Below, in pieces: positions 1-8,949 of a stretch of DNA of 64,000 nt (within the stretch, counting starts at the first letter, position 1; each line of letters starts with the position of its first letter). The stretch is from the NCBI RefSeq assembly GCF_008123425.1, contig NZ_VSSS01000041.1, positions 169,001 through 233,000 on the forward strand, given 5' to 3'. This DNA comes from Bradyrhizobium rifense. GTDB taxonomy: Bacteria > Pseudomonadota > Alphaproteobacteria > Rhizobiales > Xanthobacteraceae. The notes beneath the pieces were generated by a model that was not told the DNA's origin, made no database searches, and saw only the letters and a program-made list of their open reading frames with translations. A program made the position numbers and the translations under genes.

Positions 1-2
1 AG

Positions 3-1349
3 GACGGTGCAGGCAATGCGGCCAACCTGGCCGGTGCCGTGACCAATCCGTCTGGCACGTTGCAAATCGATACAACTACACCGACCGTATCTTCGGTTGT
101 TGCCTCCGGAAGTGGCATTGCGGCGGGTAGCGGCGTAGTTGCGTTTGGTGGTGCTGTCGCCTTGACAGTCAACTTCAGTGAGGCGGTGGCGGTGGCCGGT
201 GGCACGCCGACGCTGACGCTGAACGACGGCGGCGTGGCGACCTATGCCGGCGGCTCGGGAACCAACGTGCTGACTTTCAGCTACACGGTTGGGGCTGGCC
301 AAAACACCTCCGACCTTGCGGTAAAGGCGGTCAATCTGAATTCGGCAACCGTGACGGACAGCTCCGGCAACGTTGCGAACCTGACTGGTGCCGTGACCAA
401 TCCATCCGGCGCGCTGCAAATTGATACGAAGATCAAGCTGACGACCGCTGGCGACAACTATCTGTTGCTCGACTCGACTCGGACAGGGCCGTCTCTGAAA
501 TATGAGGGAGTCAGCCTCTCCATCGCAAACGATTTCACCTGGTATAAGCCGATCGCCGCAGTGCGGACGGCAACCGGTTATGACGTAGCTCTCAAGGCCA
601 ACGGCAGCTCTCAGTACATGATTGCCAGCGTGGACGCGAACGGCAACTGGATCGCAAACCTTACATCGATCGTGTCGGGTACAAGTTCAACGCTTCAGTC
701 TTATGAATCGATCTTTCATGCCGACCTGAATGGTGACGGTGTGATCGTTCTATCAGGTAGTGGCACCAAGATTAGTTCGGGCTCTCTCGTCGTCGGTAGT
801 GGGGCGACTGTGGAGATACCAGGCGCCTATTCCGGGACGGTCAGTTTTGCGGGGTCCACAGGCACACTGATAATCGACAACTCCACCAAATTCACCGGTT
901 CATTCAGCGGCCGGCTGGCGCGAGGCGATATCATTGATCTTACCGACGTCGCCGGCGGCGCCAACGCGTCTCTATCCTACTCGGGGAATGCGTCGCGCGG
1001 CACGCTCACAGTCAGCGATGGAATACATTCTGCAAAGCTCGCTGTCGTCGGCAACTATTCGCTCGGCAACTTCGTTGCGTCGAGTGACGGCAATGGTGGG
1101 ACGTCCATCGTTGATCCTCCCTTGTCCGGCAGTACCTCGGTTGGCGCTCCTTCGGAGGGAACGGCGGCGTGGTTGGCCGCTGTGGACCAGCGGTTGGCCT
1201 TGTGGTCACAACACGTGGCGTCCGCCTTCCCGACGTCATCGGTGATCGACAGTGGCGGCTTCCATACGAATGGAAACGATCTTGGAGGCCAAAATTCCCA
1301 GCTGATGATGCCCGTTCAACGTCCACAGTCCAATCACACTTGGGGATAG
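3..1349 (+). CDS. C-terminal part of a large repetitive T1SS exoprotein (adhesin/RTX-like), 5' end outside window
   Basis: The reading frame is open from the first bases, so only the last ~448 residues are present. It starts in an Ig-like beta-sandwich repeat (118-residue period). A region with a DLNGDG calcium-binding loop (around base 720-740) follows, then a Gly/Ser/Thr-rich beta domain of the kind found at the end of alphaproteobacterial type I secreted proteins, ending in a polar tail with Trp near the C-terminus. It has no cysteines and is acidic and low in Lys/Arg, as expected for a secreted adhesin. The adjacent HlyD and HlyB homologues support export by type I secretion. The role (surface adhesion or biofilm matrix) is inferred from family and context; no enzyme motif is visible. 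Confidence 0.8.
   Translation, partial: DGAGNAANLAGAVTNPSGTLQIDTTTPTVSSVVASGSGIAAGSGVVAFGGAVALTVNFSEAVAVAGGTPTLTLNDGGVATYAGGSGTNVLTFSYTVGAGQNTSDLAVKAVNLNSATVTDSSGNVANLTGAVTNPSGALQIDTKIKLTTAGDNYLLLDSTRTGPSLKYEGVSLSIANDFTWYKPIAAVRTATGYDVALKANGSSQYMIASVDANGNWIANLTSIVSGTSSTLQSYESIFHADLNGDGVIVLSGSGTKISSGSLVVGSGATVEIPGAYSGTVSFAGSTGTLIIDNSTKFTGSFSGRLARGDIIDLTDVAGGANASLSYSGNASRGTLTVSDGIHSAKLAVVGNYSLGNFVASSDGNGGTSIVDPPLSGSTSVGAPSEGTAAWLAAVDQRLALWSQHVASAFPTSSVIDSGGFHTNGNDLGGQNSQLMMPVQRPQSNHTWG
21..427 (+). repeat. Coding tandem repeat, 354-nt period (118 aa)
   Basis: The segment encoding N-x-A-N-L-x-G-A-V-T-N-P-S-G-x-L-Q-I-D-T begins at about 21 and again at about 375 with only a few base changes. It marks one complete Ig-like unit plus the end of the previous one. 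More copies are expected upstream of the window. Confidence 0.75.
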
Positions 1350-1415
1350 AGCTTCGGCTGGTGGCCGGCACAGCTTGCGGAGGCGTCTACGATCAAAGTC
1401 GCTTGGTTCTCAATT

Positions 1416-3221
1416 GTGCTGTTGATGTTTGTCGTTCCGGCGGACGCTTCTCAAGAACGTCTGGCGCTTGTCGTTGGCAATGCGTCCTACAGGGCTCAAA
1501 GCCTTAAGGCTGCGGCAAGCGACGCCGATCTCGTCGCGTCCTCGTTGCGGAAGGCCGGGTTTGACGTAACCGCGGCTCGAGACCTAGATCACGAAAGTCT
1601 CGCAAGAACCATTTTTGGTTTTGCCGAGACGGTCTCGAAAGTCGGCCCCGACACGCTTGTCGCTGTCTATTTTTGCGGCTATGCGCTGCAGTTGGAGGGA
1701 GAAACTTTTCTGCTGCCGGTCGACACCGATGCTGAAGTTGATGAAATTGCAGATCGACTCCGGCTCGGCGTGCGCGTTTCTGACCTTGTCCGCACGCTTT
1801 CGGCCCTCCATCCTAAGGCAGCACTAGTCATCCTGGATGCAGCGCGCAAGGGGCCCTTCTTGCTCTCGGGGCGGCCACCCGCCGACGGGCTCGGATGGAT
1901 CGAGACTCGGCCCAACGTCCTGGTCGCGTTGAGCGCGTCGCCGGGCATTTCGCTCGACGCCGGCGATGGCAGCGGCTCATACGCCAGCGCCATTGCCGCT
2001 ATGTTGAGTGATGAGAATTCCACGATCGCCGAAGCTTTCGTGCGTGTCCGGATGCGGGTCAACGAAATGACGCGTGGGGAGCAGGTGCCGTGGCATAGTT
2101 CGGGGATTGGATCGCAACTCACGTTAGATGCGCGCGTCGCGGGTACCCCTGAGCGATCAGTGTCCCAGGATTCGGGCTGGTTGCGTTCGCAACCGATGTC
2201 GGGACTTTCTACGCAAAACGCTTACTTCGCGGCACTCTTGCGAGATACGTTTGATTCGTATTCGGATTATCTAGCAGATCATTCGAACGACCCGATGGCT
2301 CCGCGCATTCGAGCGCTTATGGCAGTTCGGCGGGAAATGCTCATCTGGCAGCGGACCTGTCGCGCTGGCGGGTCGGAAGCTTTGTGGTCCTACTTGGAAC
2401 TTTATCCAGAAGGGCCGCACGCCTATGATGCGCGCCACATGCTGCAGAGCCTAAACGTCGCCTTCGCTCCGCCTCCTGAGTTCAAGAGGCATGAGTACGA
2501 TATTCCTTCTCCCTTGCCAGGCGAGACAGTTCACCCGGACGATCGATCGCTAAGGGTCGCCCCGCCGCCACCGACACCATCCGGACTCTTGGGGCCAATG
2601 CCTGGATCGTTCCTTACATCTTCAGTTTCCGGGGAGAGCGTTCGCCAAGCCTCGAATTCCGAGATACAGCCCGATCCCGTTCAAAGCGATCACGCCACAA
2701 CGCCCGAGCTGACAATGGCCAATGGTGGCGCTTCACTCCGGTCGATCGAAAGGCAAGTTGCATTACCGGATTTGGAAGGAGGCGCTGCAAAACTGCTCGG
2801 TGCCCGACCGCATAAATTCAAGGTGCCCTATTGGGTCAATTCGGATACGACTTCGCCACCAACCCGGGTTGAATTGAGCGACGATAAAGCATCTCGATTT
2901 CCCGAATGGACTAAACTGGGTCTTTTGCCGAAAGCTGGGAATATGTCGTCGAGTGGGCTGGCCTTTACGGGAGCCTTAAGCTCCCCTGCAACGCTCGATG
3001 TGAATGCCGCGGCTGAACCGGGCACCAACATATCTCTGAGCGCGCTTCGCCCTTCTTTTTCTGAAGCTCCAGCCGACGTGTTGGTGCCAGCACCAGGTCG
3101 AATTCCGACACCTGTGGCCCGGTCGACGGCGCTCGCGCGGCTCCATGGAATGCCCAAGCGCACCTTCCTGCCGCGCCAAGGGCAGCCGAGCTCGATGAGC
3201 CCTCGCCAGATTGCTCCCTGA
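1416..3221 (+). CDS. Caspase-fold (peptidase C14-like) protein, apparently catalytically dead
   Basis: The first ~230 residues match the metacaspase/caspase p20 fold: LALVVGNASY at the start, the strand ending VYFCGYALQ, FLLPVDTD, then VILDAARKGPF. In active members the histidine lies in a G-H-G/A motif and the cysteine in D-A-C-R. Here they are Tyr89 and Ala143, so the dyad is missing. A hydrophobic stretch ending VVPADAS suggests an N-terminal signal peptide. The C-terminal ~370 residues are Pro/Ser-rich and show no known domain. The start is uncertain: GTG at 1416 gives a short signal peptide, and no ATG, GTG or TTG lies in frame between the preceding stop (1347-1349) and this GTG. It sits between the exoprotein and the secretion genes, so a role in exoprotein handling is possible but only inferred. 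Confidence 0.75.
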   Translation: MLLMFVVPADASQERLALVVGNASYRAQSLKAAASDADLVASSLRKAGFDVTAARDLDHESLARTIFGFAETVSKVGPDTLVAVYFCGYALQLEGETFLLPVDTDAEVDEIADRLRLGVRVSDLVRTLSALHPKAALVILDAARKGPFLLSGRPPADGLGWIETRPNVLVALSASPGISLDAGDGSGSYASAIAAMLSDENSTIAEAFVRVRMRVNEMTRGEQVPWHSSGIGSQLTLDARVAGTPERSVSQDSGWLRSQPMSGLSTQNAYFAALLRDTFDSYSDYLADHSNDPMAPRIRALMAVRREMLIWQRTCRAGGSEALWSYLELYPEGPHAYDARHMLQSLNVAFAPPPEFKRHEYDIPSPLPGETVHPDDRSLRVAPPPPTPSGLLGPMPGSFLTSSVSGESVRQASNSEIQPDPVQSDHATTPELTMANGGASLRSIERQVALPDLEGGAAKLLGARPHKFKVPYWVNSDTTSPPTRVELSDDKASRFPEWTKLGLLPKAGNMSSSGLAFTGALSSPATLDVNAAAEPGTNISLSALRPSFSEAPADVLVPAPGRIPTPVARSTALARLHGMPKRTFLPRQGQPSSMSPRQIAP

Positions 3222-3237
3222 AATAGATGAGTGCGCG

Positions 3238-4665
3238 TCAGCGTTCGCGCATGCTCTCCTGTTTGTATTTTGCGAGCGGTGAGAGCAGGTAACTGATCAG
3301 CCGTCTTGACCCTGTCTTAATTTCGGCCGTAACGGCCATTCCTGGCGCAAGGCTCACAACCCGGTCATCGATACGAAGGTTCGGATTCAAGACGGAAATA
3401 CGTGCGACATAGGTCATCTCCTGACCTTTCGGCTCACTCGTCGTGCTCGTAGATCCGACTGCCTGCCTATCAATCGACTTTTCGCCAGGAACGTCGCGCG
3501 TGACGGCGTCCGATGAAATGCTCAGCACTTTTCCTTGCAGGAGGCCGTATCTGGTATAGTCGAAGGTGTCGACTTTAATTGCGACTTGATCCCCGGCATG
3601 AACAAAGCCGATGTCTCGATTGTTCACTGCGGCCTCTACCTCTAATTTGCTATCGAGAGGGACAATGACCATGAGAGCCTGCGCGGGAGTGACCACTCCG
3701 CCAATCGTATGAACGGCCAACTGTTGCACCGTGCCGGAGACTGGTGCCGTCAACGATTGGAACTTGGCCCGCTGTTCGGCCTTGGAAAGATCGGCAGCGA
3801 ATCCCGCGGCCTTTCTCTCAGCTTCGGCGAGATCGCCCAGCAGAGTCCGGCGGTATTCGGCCCTTGTCTGGGACCGGGTTTCCAATATGGTCGCGATTGC
3901 CGCCTGCATTTCCGTAGCGTGGGTCTTCTGAACCAATCGCTCTTGCTGACTCTCGGTTAGTTGCTGCAAGACCTCGAAATACTGAAGTCTGGATCCAAAT
4001 TCATTGAGCGTCTTGCGAATGTTCACGCGTTCTTCGATAGTCGGAATCACCGCATCGAGCTTGTTGATCGTTGCAGTAATGGTCGCCAATGCAGCTTCCT
4101 TTTGCGCTTTCTGTCCGTCCAGTGAAGCTATCTTGGCCCGATGCTCGGAGACTTGCGCGATCAGAAACTGACGCTGCATAGCAACGAGATCGGCACTTGC
4201 TGACTCCGGAGGCTGAAAGGCGCCGAGAGGGTCATCGGTATCAGCCAACGCAGCTTTGAGGCGGGCAGTGTCGAGTTGCGCTGATTTCAGGTCACCCTGA
4301 AGGTGAGTGATTTCGCCGTCAGCAATCGTCGGATCCAACTCGATCACTATCTGCCCCGAACTGACGAACTCCCCTTCCGAGACGCGGATGGTACGCACGA
4401 CGCCTGTTTCGAAGGGCTGAATAACCTTGCTGCGGCCGGTTGGAATGACCTTCCCGGTAGCAGTCGCAACGATATCCACACGGCTGAAGCTTGCCCAGGA
4501 AAGGCCAAAGACCAACATCGCAAGAAGCGTCGCGCCTATGGCGCGTCCAAGCGGCGAGGGCGGTGTCTCAACGATCTCAAGCGCGGCCGGCAGAAATTCA
4601 AGCTCTTCGGCGGAGCGAGACTTGGGAAGGGTGGGAAACGGTATTATCCTTGAGGTCGATTTCAT
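3238..4665 (-). CDS. HlyD-family type I secretion periplasmic adaptor
   Basis: This 475-residue protein has a short cytoplasmic N-terminus and one transmembrane helix (about residues 43-62). A biotinyl-lipoyl-like half (ATGKVIPTGRSKVIQPFETG) follows, then a long helical hairpin of ~200 residues rich in Ala, Glu, Gln and Lys, the second lipoyl half, and a beta-barrel segment near the C-terminus. This is the normal order and length for HlyD/PrtE adaptors, which link the inner-membrane ABC exporter to a TolC-like channel. It is transcribed leftward, convergent with the caspase-fold gene (16-bp gap) and divergent from the ABC exporter gene (147-bp AT-rich gap). The usual ABC-adaptor order in one operon is therefore broken. 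Confidence 0.92.
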   Translation of the reverse strand: MKSTSRIIPFPTLPKSRSAEELEFLPAALEIVETPPSPLGRAIGATLLAMLVFGLSWASFSRVDIVATATGKVIPTGRSKVIQPFETGVVRTIRVSEGEFVSSGQIVIELDPTIADGEITHLQGDLKSAQLDTARLKAALADTDDPLGAFQPPESASADLVAMQRQFLIAQVSEHRAKIASLDGQKAQKEAALATITATINKLDAVIPTIEERVNIRKTLNEFGSRLQYFEVLQQLTESQQERLVQKTHATEMQAAIATILETRSQTRAEYRRTLLGDLAEAERKAAGFAADLSKAEQRAKFQSLTAPVSGTVQQLAVHTIGGVVTPAQALMVIVPLDSKLEVEAAVNNRDIGFVHAGDQVAIKVDTFDYTRYGLLQGKVLSISSDAVTRDVPGEKSIDRQAVGSTSTTSEPKGQEMTYVARISVLNPNLRIDDRVVSLAPGMAVTAEIKTGSRRLISYLLSPLAKYKQESMRER

Positions 4666-4812
4666 TTCGGTATTTAATCCATTGAAATCACAGTATAATT
4701 TTCAAGGCGACTGGCTCCGCAACTTCCCCCAGTTTCTCCAGTCGAACAATCGCGCCGATTCTCTGACTTAAGCCTTATTATCTGAGCCGATTGAGGTTTT
4801 TTTGAATACTAG

Positions 4813-7056
4813 GTGCCAAATCACCGCCCGAATATCGCTATAAGTTTACCAATAACAAATATGATCTATCGAGGCAGGCGCCGAATCCTGGCGCTGCCTC
4901 CCGCAGGGCAGATGATGACCGTAGATTCGGAAATAACCGGGCCAAACGATCCGGGGCTCATAGCGCTTGCTATGCTGTTGCGCTTCCATGGTGTTAGCGC
5001 TGACCCGGCGCAAATTCGCCATCATTGCGGCATGGCGGATATAGGTACCGCCGAGATGGTGCGGTGTGCCCGAGCTTTAGGTCTCAAGGCGCGAGAGATT
5101 AAAAGCGACTGGAATCGACTCGTCAAAACGCCCCTGCCGGCAATTGCTGCACTCAAGGACGGCGGATTTCTTCTTCTCGGCAAAGTGGGGGACGACAAGA
5201 TCGTCGCCCAATCGACCAGGACACCCCGACCGGAATTGATCACAAGGGCGGATCTGGAGGAAATCTGGAACGGCCGGCTTGTTCTGATGACCAAGCGTGC
5301 CAGTTTAGCTGAACTAACGCGCCATTTCGATTTGTCCTGGTTTCTCGGTGCTATTCACAAATACCGAGTGCAATTGACTGAGGTGCTAGTCGGGTCTTTC
5401 TTTCTGCAACTCCTTGGTCTTGCGTCACCTCTGTTCTTTCAGGCCGTCATTGACAAGGTGCTGGTGCAGCGAAGTCTCAGCACCCTGGACGTGCTTGCGA
5501 TCGGCCTCGTTGGAATAGGGCTGTTCGAAACCATTCTCGGCATCTTGCGGACTTACCTCTTCTCCCATGCGACGAACCGCATCGACGTGGAGCTCGGAGC
5601 GAGACTGTTTCAGCATCTGCTAGCGCTACCAACGGCGTATTTTCAAGCGAGGCGTGTGGGCGATTCGGTTGCTCGAGTGCGAGAACTTGAAAACATTCGA
5701 AATTTCCTCACCAGTTCTGCACTGACGCTGGTGATCGATCTCTTCTTCACCTTTGTGTTTCTCGGCGTGATGTTTTGCTACTCCGCGTTATTGACCGGGA
5801 TCGTCCTTCTCGGATTTCCGCTCTACATACTCATTTCCGGCGGGGCGACGCCGCGATTTCGTCGGCTGCTCGACGAGAAGTTTAAGCGCGGTGCAGAGAA
5901 CCAAGCGTTTCTAGTGGAATGCGTCAATGGTGTCGACACGTTAAAGGCAATGGCCATCGAGCCTCAGATGCAGAGGCGGTGGGAGGAGCAGTTGGCAGGC
6001 TACGTGGCCGCGAGCTTCAGGGTTCTGCGGTTGGGCAACTATGCCAGCAACGGCGTTCAATTCGTCAACAAGCTTGTAACGGCCGGAATTCTGTATTTTG
6101 GAGCTCGCCTTGTGATCTCGGGTGATCTTACGGTGGGCGAACTTGTTGCATTCAACATTCTTGCTGGCAGAGTGAGTCAGCCGGTGCTGCGTATTGTACA
6201 GATATGGCAAGACTTTCATCAGGCGCAGATATCGGTCGACCGGCTCGGTGATATTCTCAACACTCCTCCTGAGCCGAGGTTCAATCCTGCCCGCGCAGCG
6301 TTGCCCTCCATTAGAGGCGACGTCGTTTTCGATCGTGTGCTTTTTCGATACCGCCCGGATGGACCCGAAGTGCTGCACGGGGTCAGCTTCAGCGTTTCCG
6401 CGGGACAAGTCATCGGCATCGTAGGTCCTTCCGGATCAGGGAAGAGCACGGTAGCCAAACTGATCCAAAGGCTCTTCATCCCGGAGAGTGGCCGGATCCT
6501 TGTTGATGGCGTTGACATCTCGATGGTCGATACGTCGTGGCTACGTCGACAGGTTGGCTCTGTGTTGCAAGAGAGCGTTCTCTTCAATCAGTCCATACGC
6601 GAGAACATCGCCTTATCGGATCCCAGTATGCCGATTGAGCGGGTCATTGAGGCCGCGAAACTTGCAGGCGCTCATGAGTTCATCCTCGAACTTCAAGAAG
6701 GCTATGACACGGTTGTCGGCGAGCGTGGCACGAGCCTGTCAGGCGGGCAACGTCAGAGAATTGCGATCGCCCGTGCGCTCGTGACGAATCCGCGCGTTCT
6801 TATCTTCGACGAAGCGACAAGCGCACTTGACTACGAAAGCGAGCGCATCATCCAAGACAATATGCGTCGCATTGCACAAGGACGGACCGTTTTTATTATC
6901 GCCCATCGTCTTTCAACTGTGCGGCGTGCCAATAGAATATTCACCATCGATCGCGGTCGATTGGTAGAGGATGGAACCCACGACGAACTGATCAAGAGTG
7001 GTGGCCGCTATGCTACCCTCCATCGGATGCAAGCAGACATCCATGAGGTCTTTTAG
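4813..7056 (+). CDS. Type I secretion ABC transporter (HlyB-like permease/ATPase)
   Basis: A C39-peptidase-like domain (about residues 40-155) is followed by a six-helix ABC membrane domain (about 170-450) and a nucleotide-binding domain (about 505-745). The NBD has Walker A GPSGSGKST (538-546), signature LSGGQ (642-646), Walker B VLIFDEATSALD (662-673) and H-loop His698. In the C39-like domain the cysteine position is Pro47 (DPGLIALAM), so it should bind substrate without cleaving it, as in HlyB. The GTG start at 4813 gives 747 residues. In-frame ATGs at 4861 and 4912/4915 are alternatives, and the 4912 one is preceded by a better ribosome-binding stretch (CAGGGCAG). It is probably the exporter for the large protein at the left edge. 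Confidence 0.93.
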   Translation: MPNHRPNIAISLPITNMIYRGRRRILALPPAGQMMTVDSEITGPNDPGLIALAMLLRFHGVSADPAQIRHHCGMADIGTAEMVRCARALGLKAREIKSDWNRLVKTPLPAIAALKDGGFLLLGKVGDDKIVAQSTRTPRPELITRADLEEIWNGRLVLMTKRASLAELTRHFDLSWFLGAIHKYRVQLTEVLVGSFFLQLLGLASPLFFQAVIDKVLVQRSLSTLDVLAIGLVGIGLFETILGILRTYLFSHATNRIDVELGARLFQHLLALPTAYFQARRVGDSVARVRELENIRNFLTSSALTLVIDLFFTFVFLGVMFCYSALLTGIVLLGFPLYILISGGATPRFRRLLDEKFKRGAENQAFLVECVNGVDTLKAMAIEPQMQRRWEEQLAGYVAASFRVLRLGNYASNGVQFVNKLVTAGILYFGARLVISGDLTVGELVAFNILAGRVSQPVLRIVQIWQDFHQAQISVDRLGDILNTPPEPRFNPARAALPSIRGDVVFDRVLFRYRPDGPEVLHGVSFSVSAGQVIGIVGPSGSGKSTVAKLIQRLFIPESGRILVDGVDISMVDTSWLRRQVGSVLQESVLFNQSIRENIALSDPSMPIERVIEAAKLAGAHEFILELQEGYDTVVGERGTSLSGGQRQRIAIARALVTNPRVLIFDEATSALDYESERIIQDNMRRIAQGRTVFIIAHRLSTVRRANRIFTIDRGRLVEDGTHDELIKSGGRYATLHRMQADIHEVF

Positions 7057-7185
7057 CGTACCCACGAATAGCGTACCCGAGAACGGCGGCTCTATCGGAC
7101 AAGCCTTGCGGTATTGCCCGAAATGCGGCATGAAACCCTCTTCGATGCATATGCCGTCGATGATTCCATCACAGAGACGACCTAA

Positions 7186-7584
7186 ATGACCCCCAAGTTG
7201 AATTTCGATAGTATGTCGGTCGATGAGTTGTGGCAGTTGCATGAACAGCTTGGTCGGATCTTATCGACACGTTTGACGACGGAAAAGCGTGAGCTCGAAA
7301 AACGCCTTGCACAACTTAATCGCGAAGATCAGGCCCGTTACACGGAGATGCAGTCTTCTTCCGAGGTGGTTCGTAGTCGGCGCAAATATCCCGAAGTTTT
7401 GCCGAAATATCGAAATCCAAATACCCCCACCGAAACTTGGTCCGGGCGAGGAAAGCAACCACGCTGGCTGGTTGCGGCTTTAAAATCCGGTCGCCGGATC
7501 GAGGAATTCGCGATCGGCAAACTTGGTGCCGGCAAGGCAAAATCCGGCGAGCGCCGCCAAAAGGGACATGCCTCTCGGGTCTAG
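7186..7584 (+). CDS. H-NS family nucleoid-associated DNA-binding protein (HvrA-like)
   Basis: The 132-residue protein has an N-terminal coiled-coil oligomerisation segment (residues ~5-50, Leu/Glu/Lys-rich). The C-terminal DNA-binding motif reads KYRNP...TETWSGRGKQPRWL (about 75-100), the hallmark of the alphaproteobacterial H-NS/HvrA class that binds the minor groove of AT-rich DNA. It lies 129 bp after the ABC exporter gene, in the same direction. An H-NS gene inside a low-GC accessory stretch fits silencing of transferred DNA, but regulation of the T1SS genes is inferred only. Confidence 0.85.
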   Translation: MTPKLNFDSMSVDELWQLHEQLGRILSTRLTTEKRELEKRLAQLNREDQARYTEMQSSSEVVRSRRKYPEVLPKYRNPNTPTETWSGRGKQPRWLVAALKSGRRIEEFAIGKLGAGKAKSGERRQKGHASRV

Positions 7585-7792
7585 CGTCTGGATGCGACCC
7601 TGAGTTGTGGCCAAGTATTGTCGTGCAGAAAGTCGTTGGTACATTTGTCGCTCACCGACGACTGGCCGACGTCTGCTTATTCATGGAAGCGCGGGCCTGG
7701 TTCCGTGCCAAGCGAAATCGTTTGCAGGAGACGGCTGAACAGTTTCGTGGATCGGTCTGGCAAAGTCGTCGGAACGATATTTGTTGCAACGC

Positions 7793-7978
7793 CTACTGCA
7801 ACAAGATCGTGGACGATGACGGAGCGGTTAGCACAGCAGGAATAGTCTGAAGTCGCCGACCACATTCCGCAATTCTTATCGTCTGTCTTAATCTTACCAA
7901 CTCAAGATAGCTGTCGGCTAGTTCTTGATCAGTCATTTTGCCAAAGTCCCGTTGAGGGTCTCGCCCAGACCTGCTCAT
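7793..7978 (-). CDS. Small hypothetical protein (61 aa)
   Basis: The ATG at 7978 is preceded by AGGAG with six bases of spacing, a strong ribosome-binding site that favours this start over the in-frame upstream one at 8017. The product is polar and mostly helical, with a core reading MTDQELADSYLELVRLRQ and a Thr/Ser-rich tail. No domain is recognised. It resembles in size and composition the other tiny helical proteins in this stretch. Confidence 0.5.
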   Translation of the reverse strand: MSRSGRDPQRDFGKMTDQELADSYLELVRLRQTIRIAECGRRLQTIPAVLTAPSSSTILLQ

Positions 7979-8272
7979 GAATGCTCCTATCGAAAATACT
8001 TTCGTGCCAGCAACCACTTACGTCTTCTCAGAATGGTTCGCGTTCAATAGCCTCCACTGCCCAGCTACCGGTAGGAATTTCAAGGGCGCAGGCACATGGT
8101 TAAAATGCGCACTATATGAGGCTATTTGAGGTAGTCAACCGACTCGCCGTCCAAGATCAATTTGGTTTCTGCACCCGGGAAGCCTTACCATCTGAATCGA
8201 ACTTCTCGCCGGAAGGTGCGCCTTGCGGGATGTCTCTGAGGGCCTCGCCGGGGCTCTACGCCTTGCCTCAGC

Positions 8273-8728
8273 TCATAGTTCAGTGCTGAACAGCTCCAAA
8301 TTAAATAGGCAATTTCTCAGAGTCTTCCAATCCGATAATTGCTCAGATGGGACGCCCATGATCTCATGATCGCCAACCTCAGACGGGATGTGAAAGCGGT
8401 CGACATAGGAGCTGCCGAGTTCGTTGTGGAGAAATTCTTCAACTTGGGTTGTCCAAGACTGCGCGTAGGCACGAGATGTCGCACCGTCTTTGGCTGGATC
8501 GCGAAGTCGTGCGAGGATCAGGCGTCCCTCATTCATAAGGTGGCCGAGTGTTTCACGTGTTCGCGCAGTATAAGAAGCAATCGCTCGCACTTGTTTCCGG
8601 CGTGCGCGGCCGACTGCTGGGGCCGCGCCGAAGCTCAAGAGGCTTCGCGTGGCCTCCAACGGAAAGTGAACCACGGTCAATACGAGGGACGCCGCCAGCA
8701 ATTCGACGGCGGCCAATAGAACGTCCAT
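8273..8728 (-). CDS. Hypothetical protein with N-terminal hydrophobic segment
   Basis: From the ATG at 8728 the product has about 151 residues. It begins with a hydrophobic helix (residues ~2-20, Leu/Val/Ala-rich), followed by a basic patch (RARRKQVRAI). A soluble helical part has an N-E-G-R-L-I-L-A-R-L-R segment and a later W..QVEEFLHNELG..YVDRF segment, a pattern seen in phage and mobile-element accessory proteins. A start 45 bases further upstream (8773) is also possible. No function is assigned. Confidence 0.5.
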   Translation of the reverse strand: MDVLLAAVELLAASLVLTVVHFPLEATRSLLSFGAAPAVGRARRKQVRAIASYTARTRETLGHLMNEGRLILARLRDPAKDGATSRAYAQSWTTQVEEFLHNELGSSYVDRFHIPSEVGDHEIMGVPSEQLSDWKTLRNCLFNLELFSTEL

Positions 8729-8949
8729 GGGATGTCCCAGGTAAGCAAATCGCTGACAGTTTACCACAAACAAAGTAACAGGACTGGAGGTGTGGGGCGT
8801 GGGGAAACAGAGTATCTGCCTTCCCTTGTCCGGAAAATAGAAGCGTCAGGGTTGAATGTTGCCTTGGCCGGCGATAAAATTAAATGTTAATCGATTTTTT
8901 GTAATTAAATCGCAGCCCTTGGGGGTGATTGCTCTACGGACGTAGTTTT

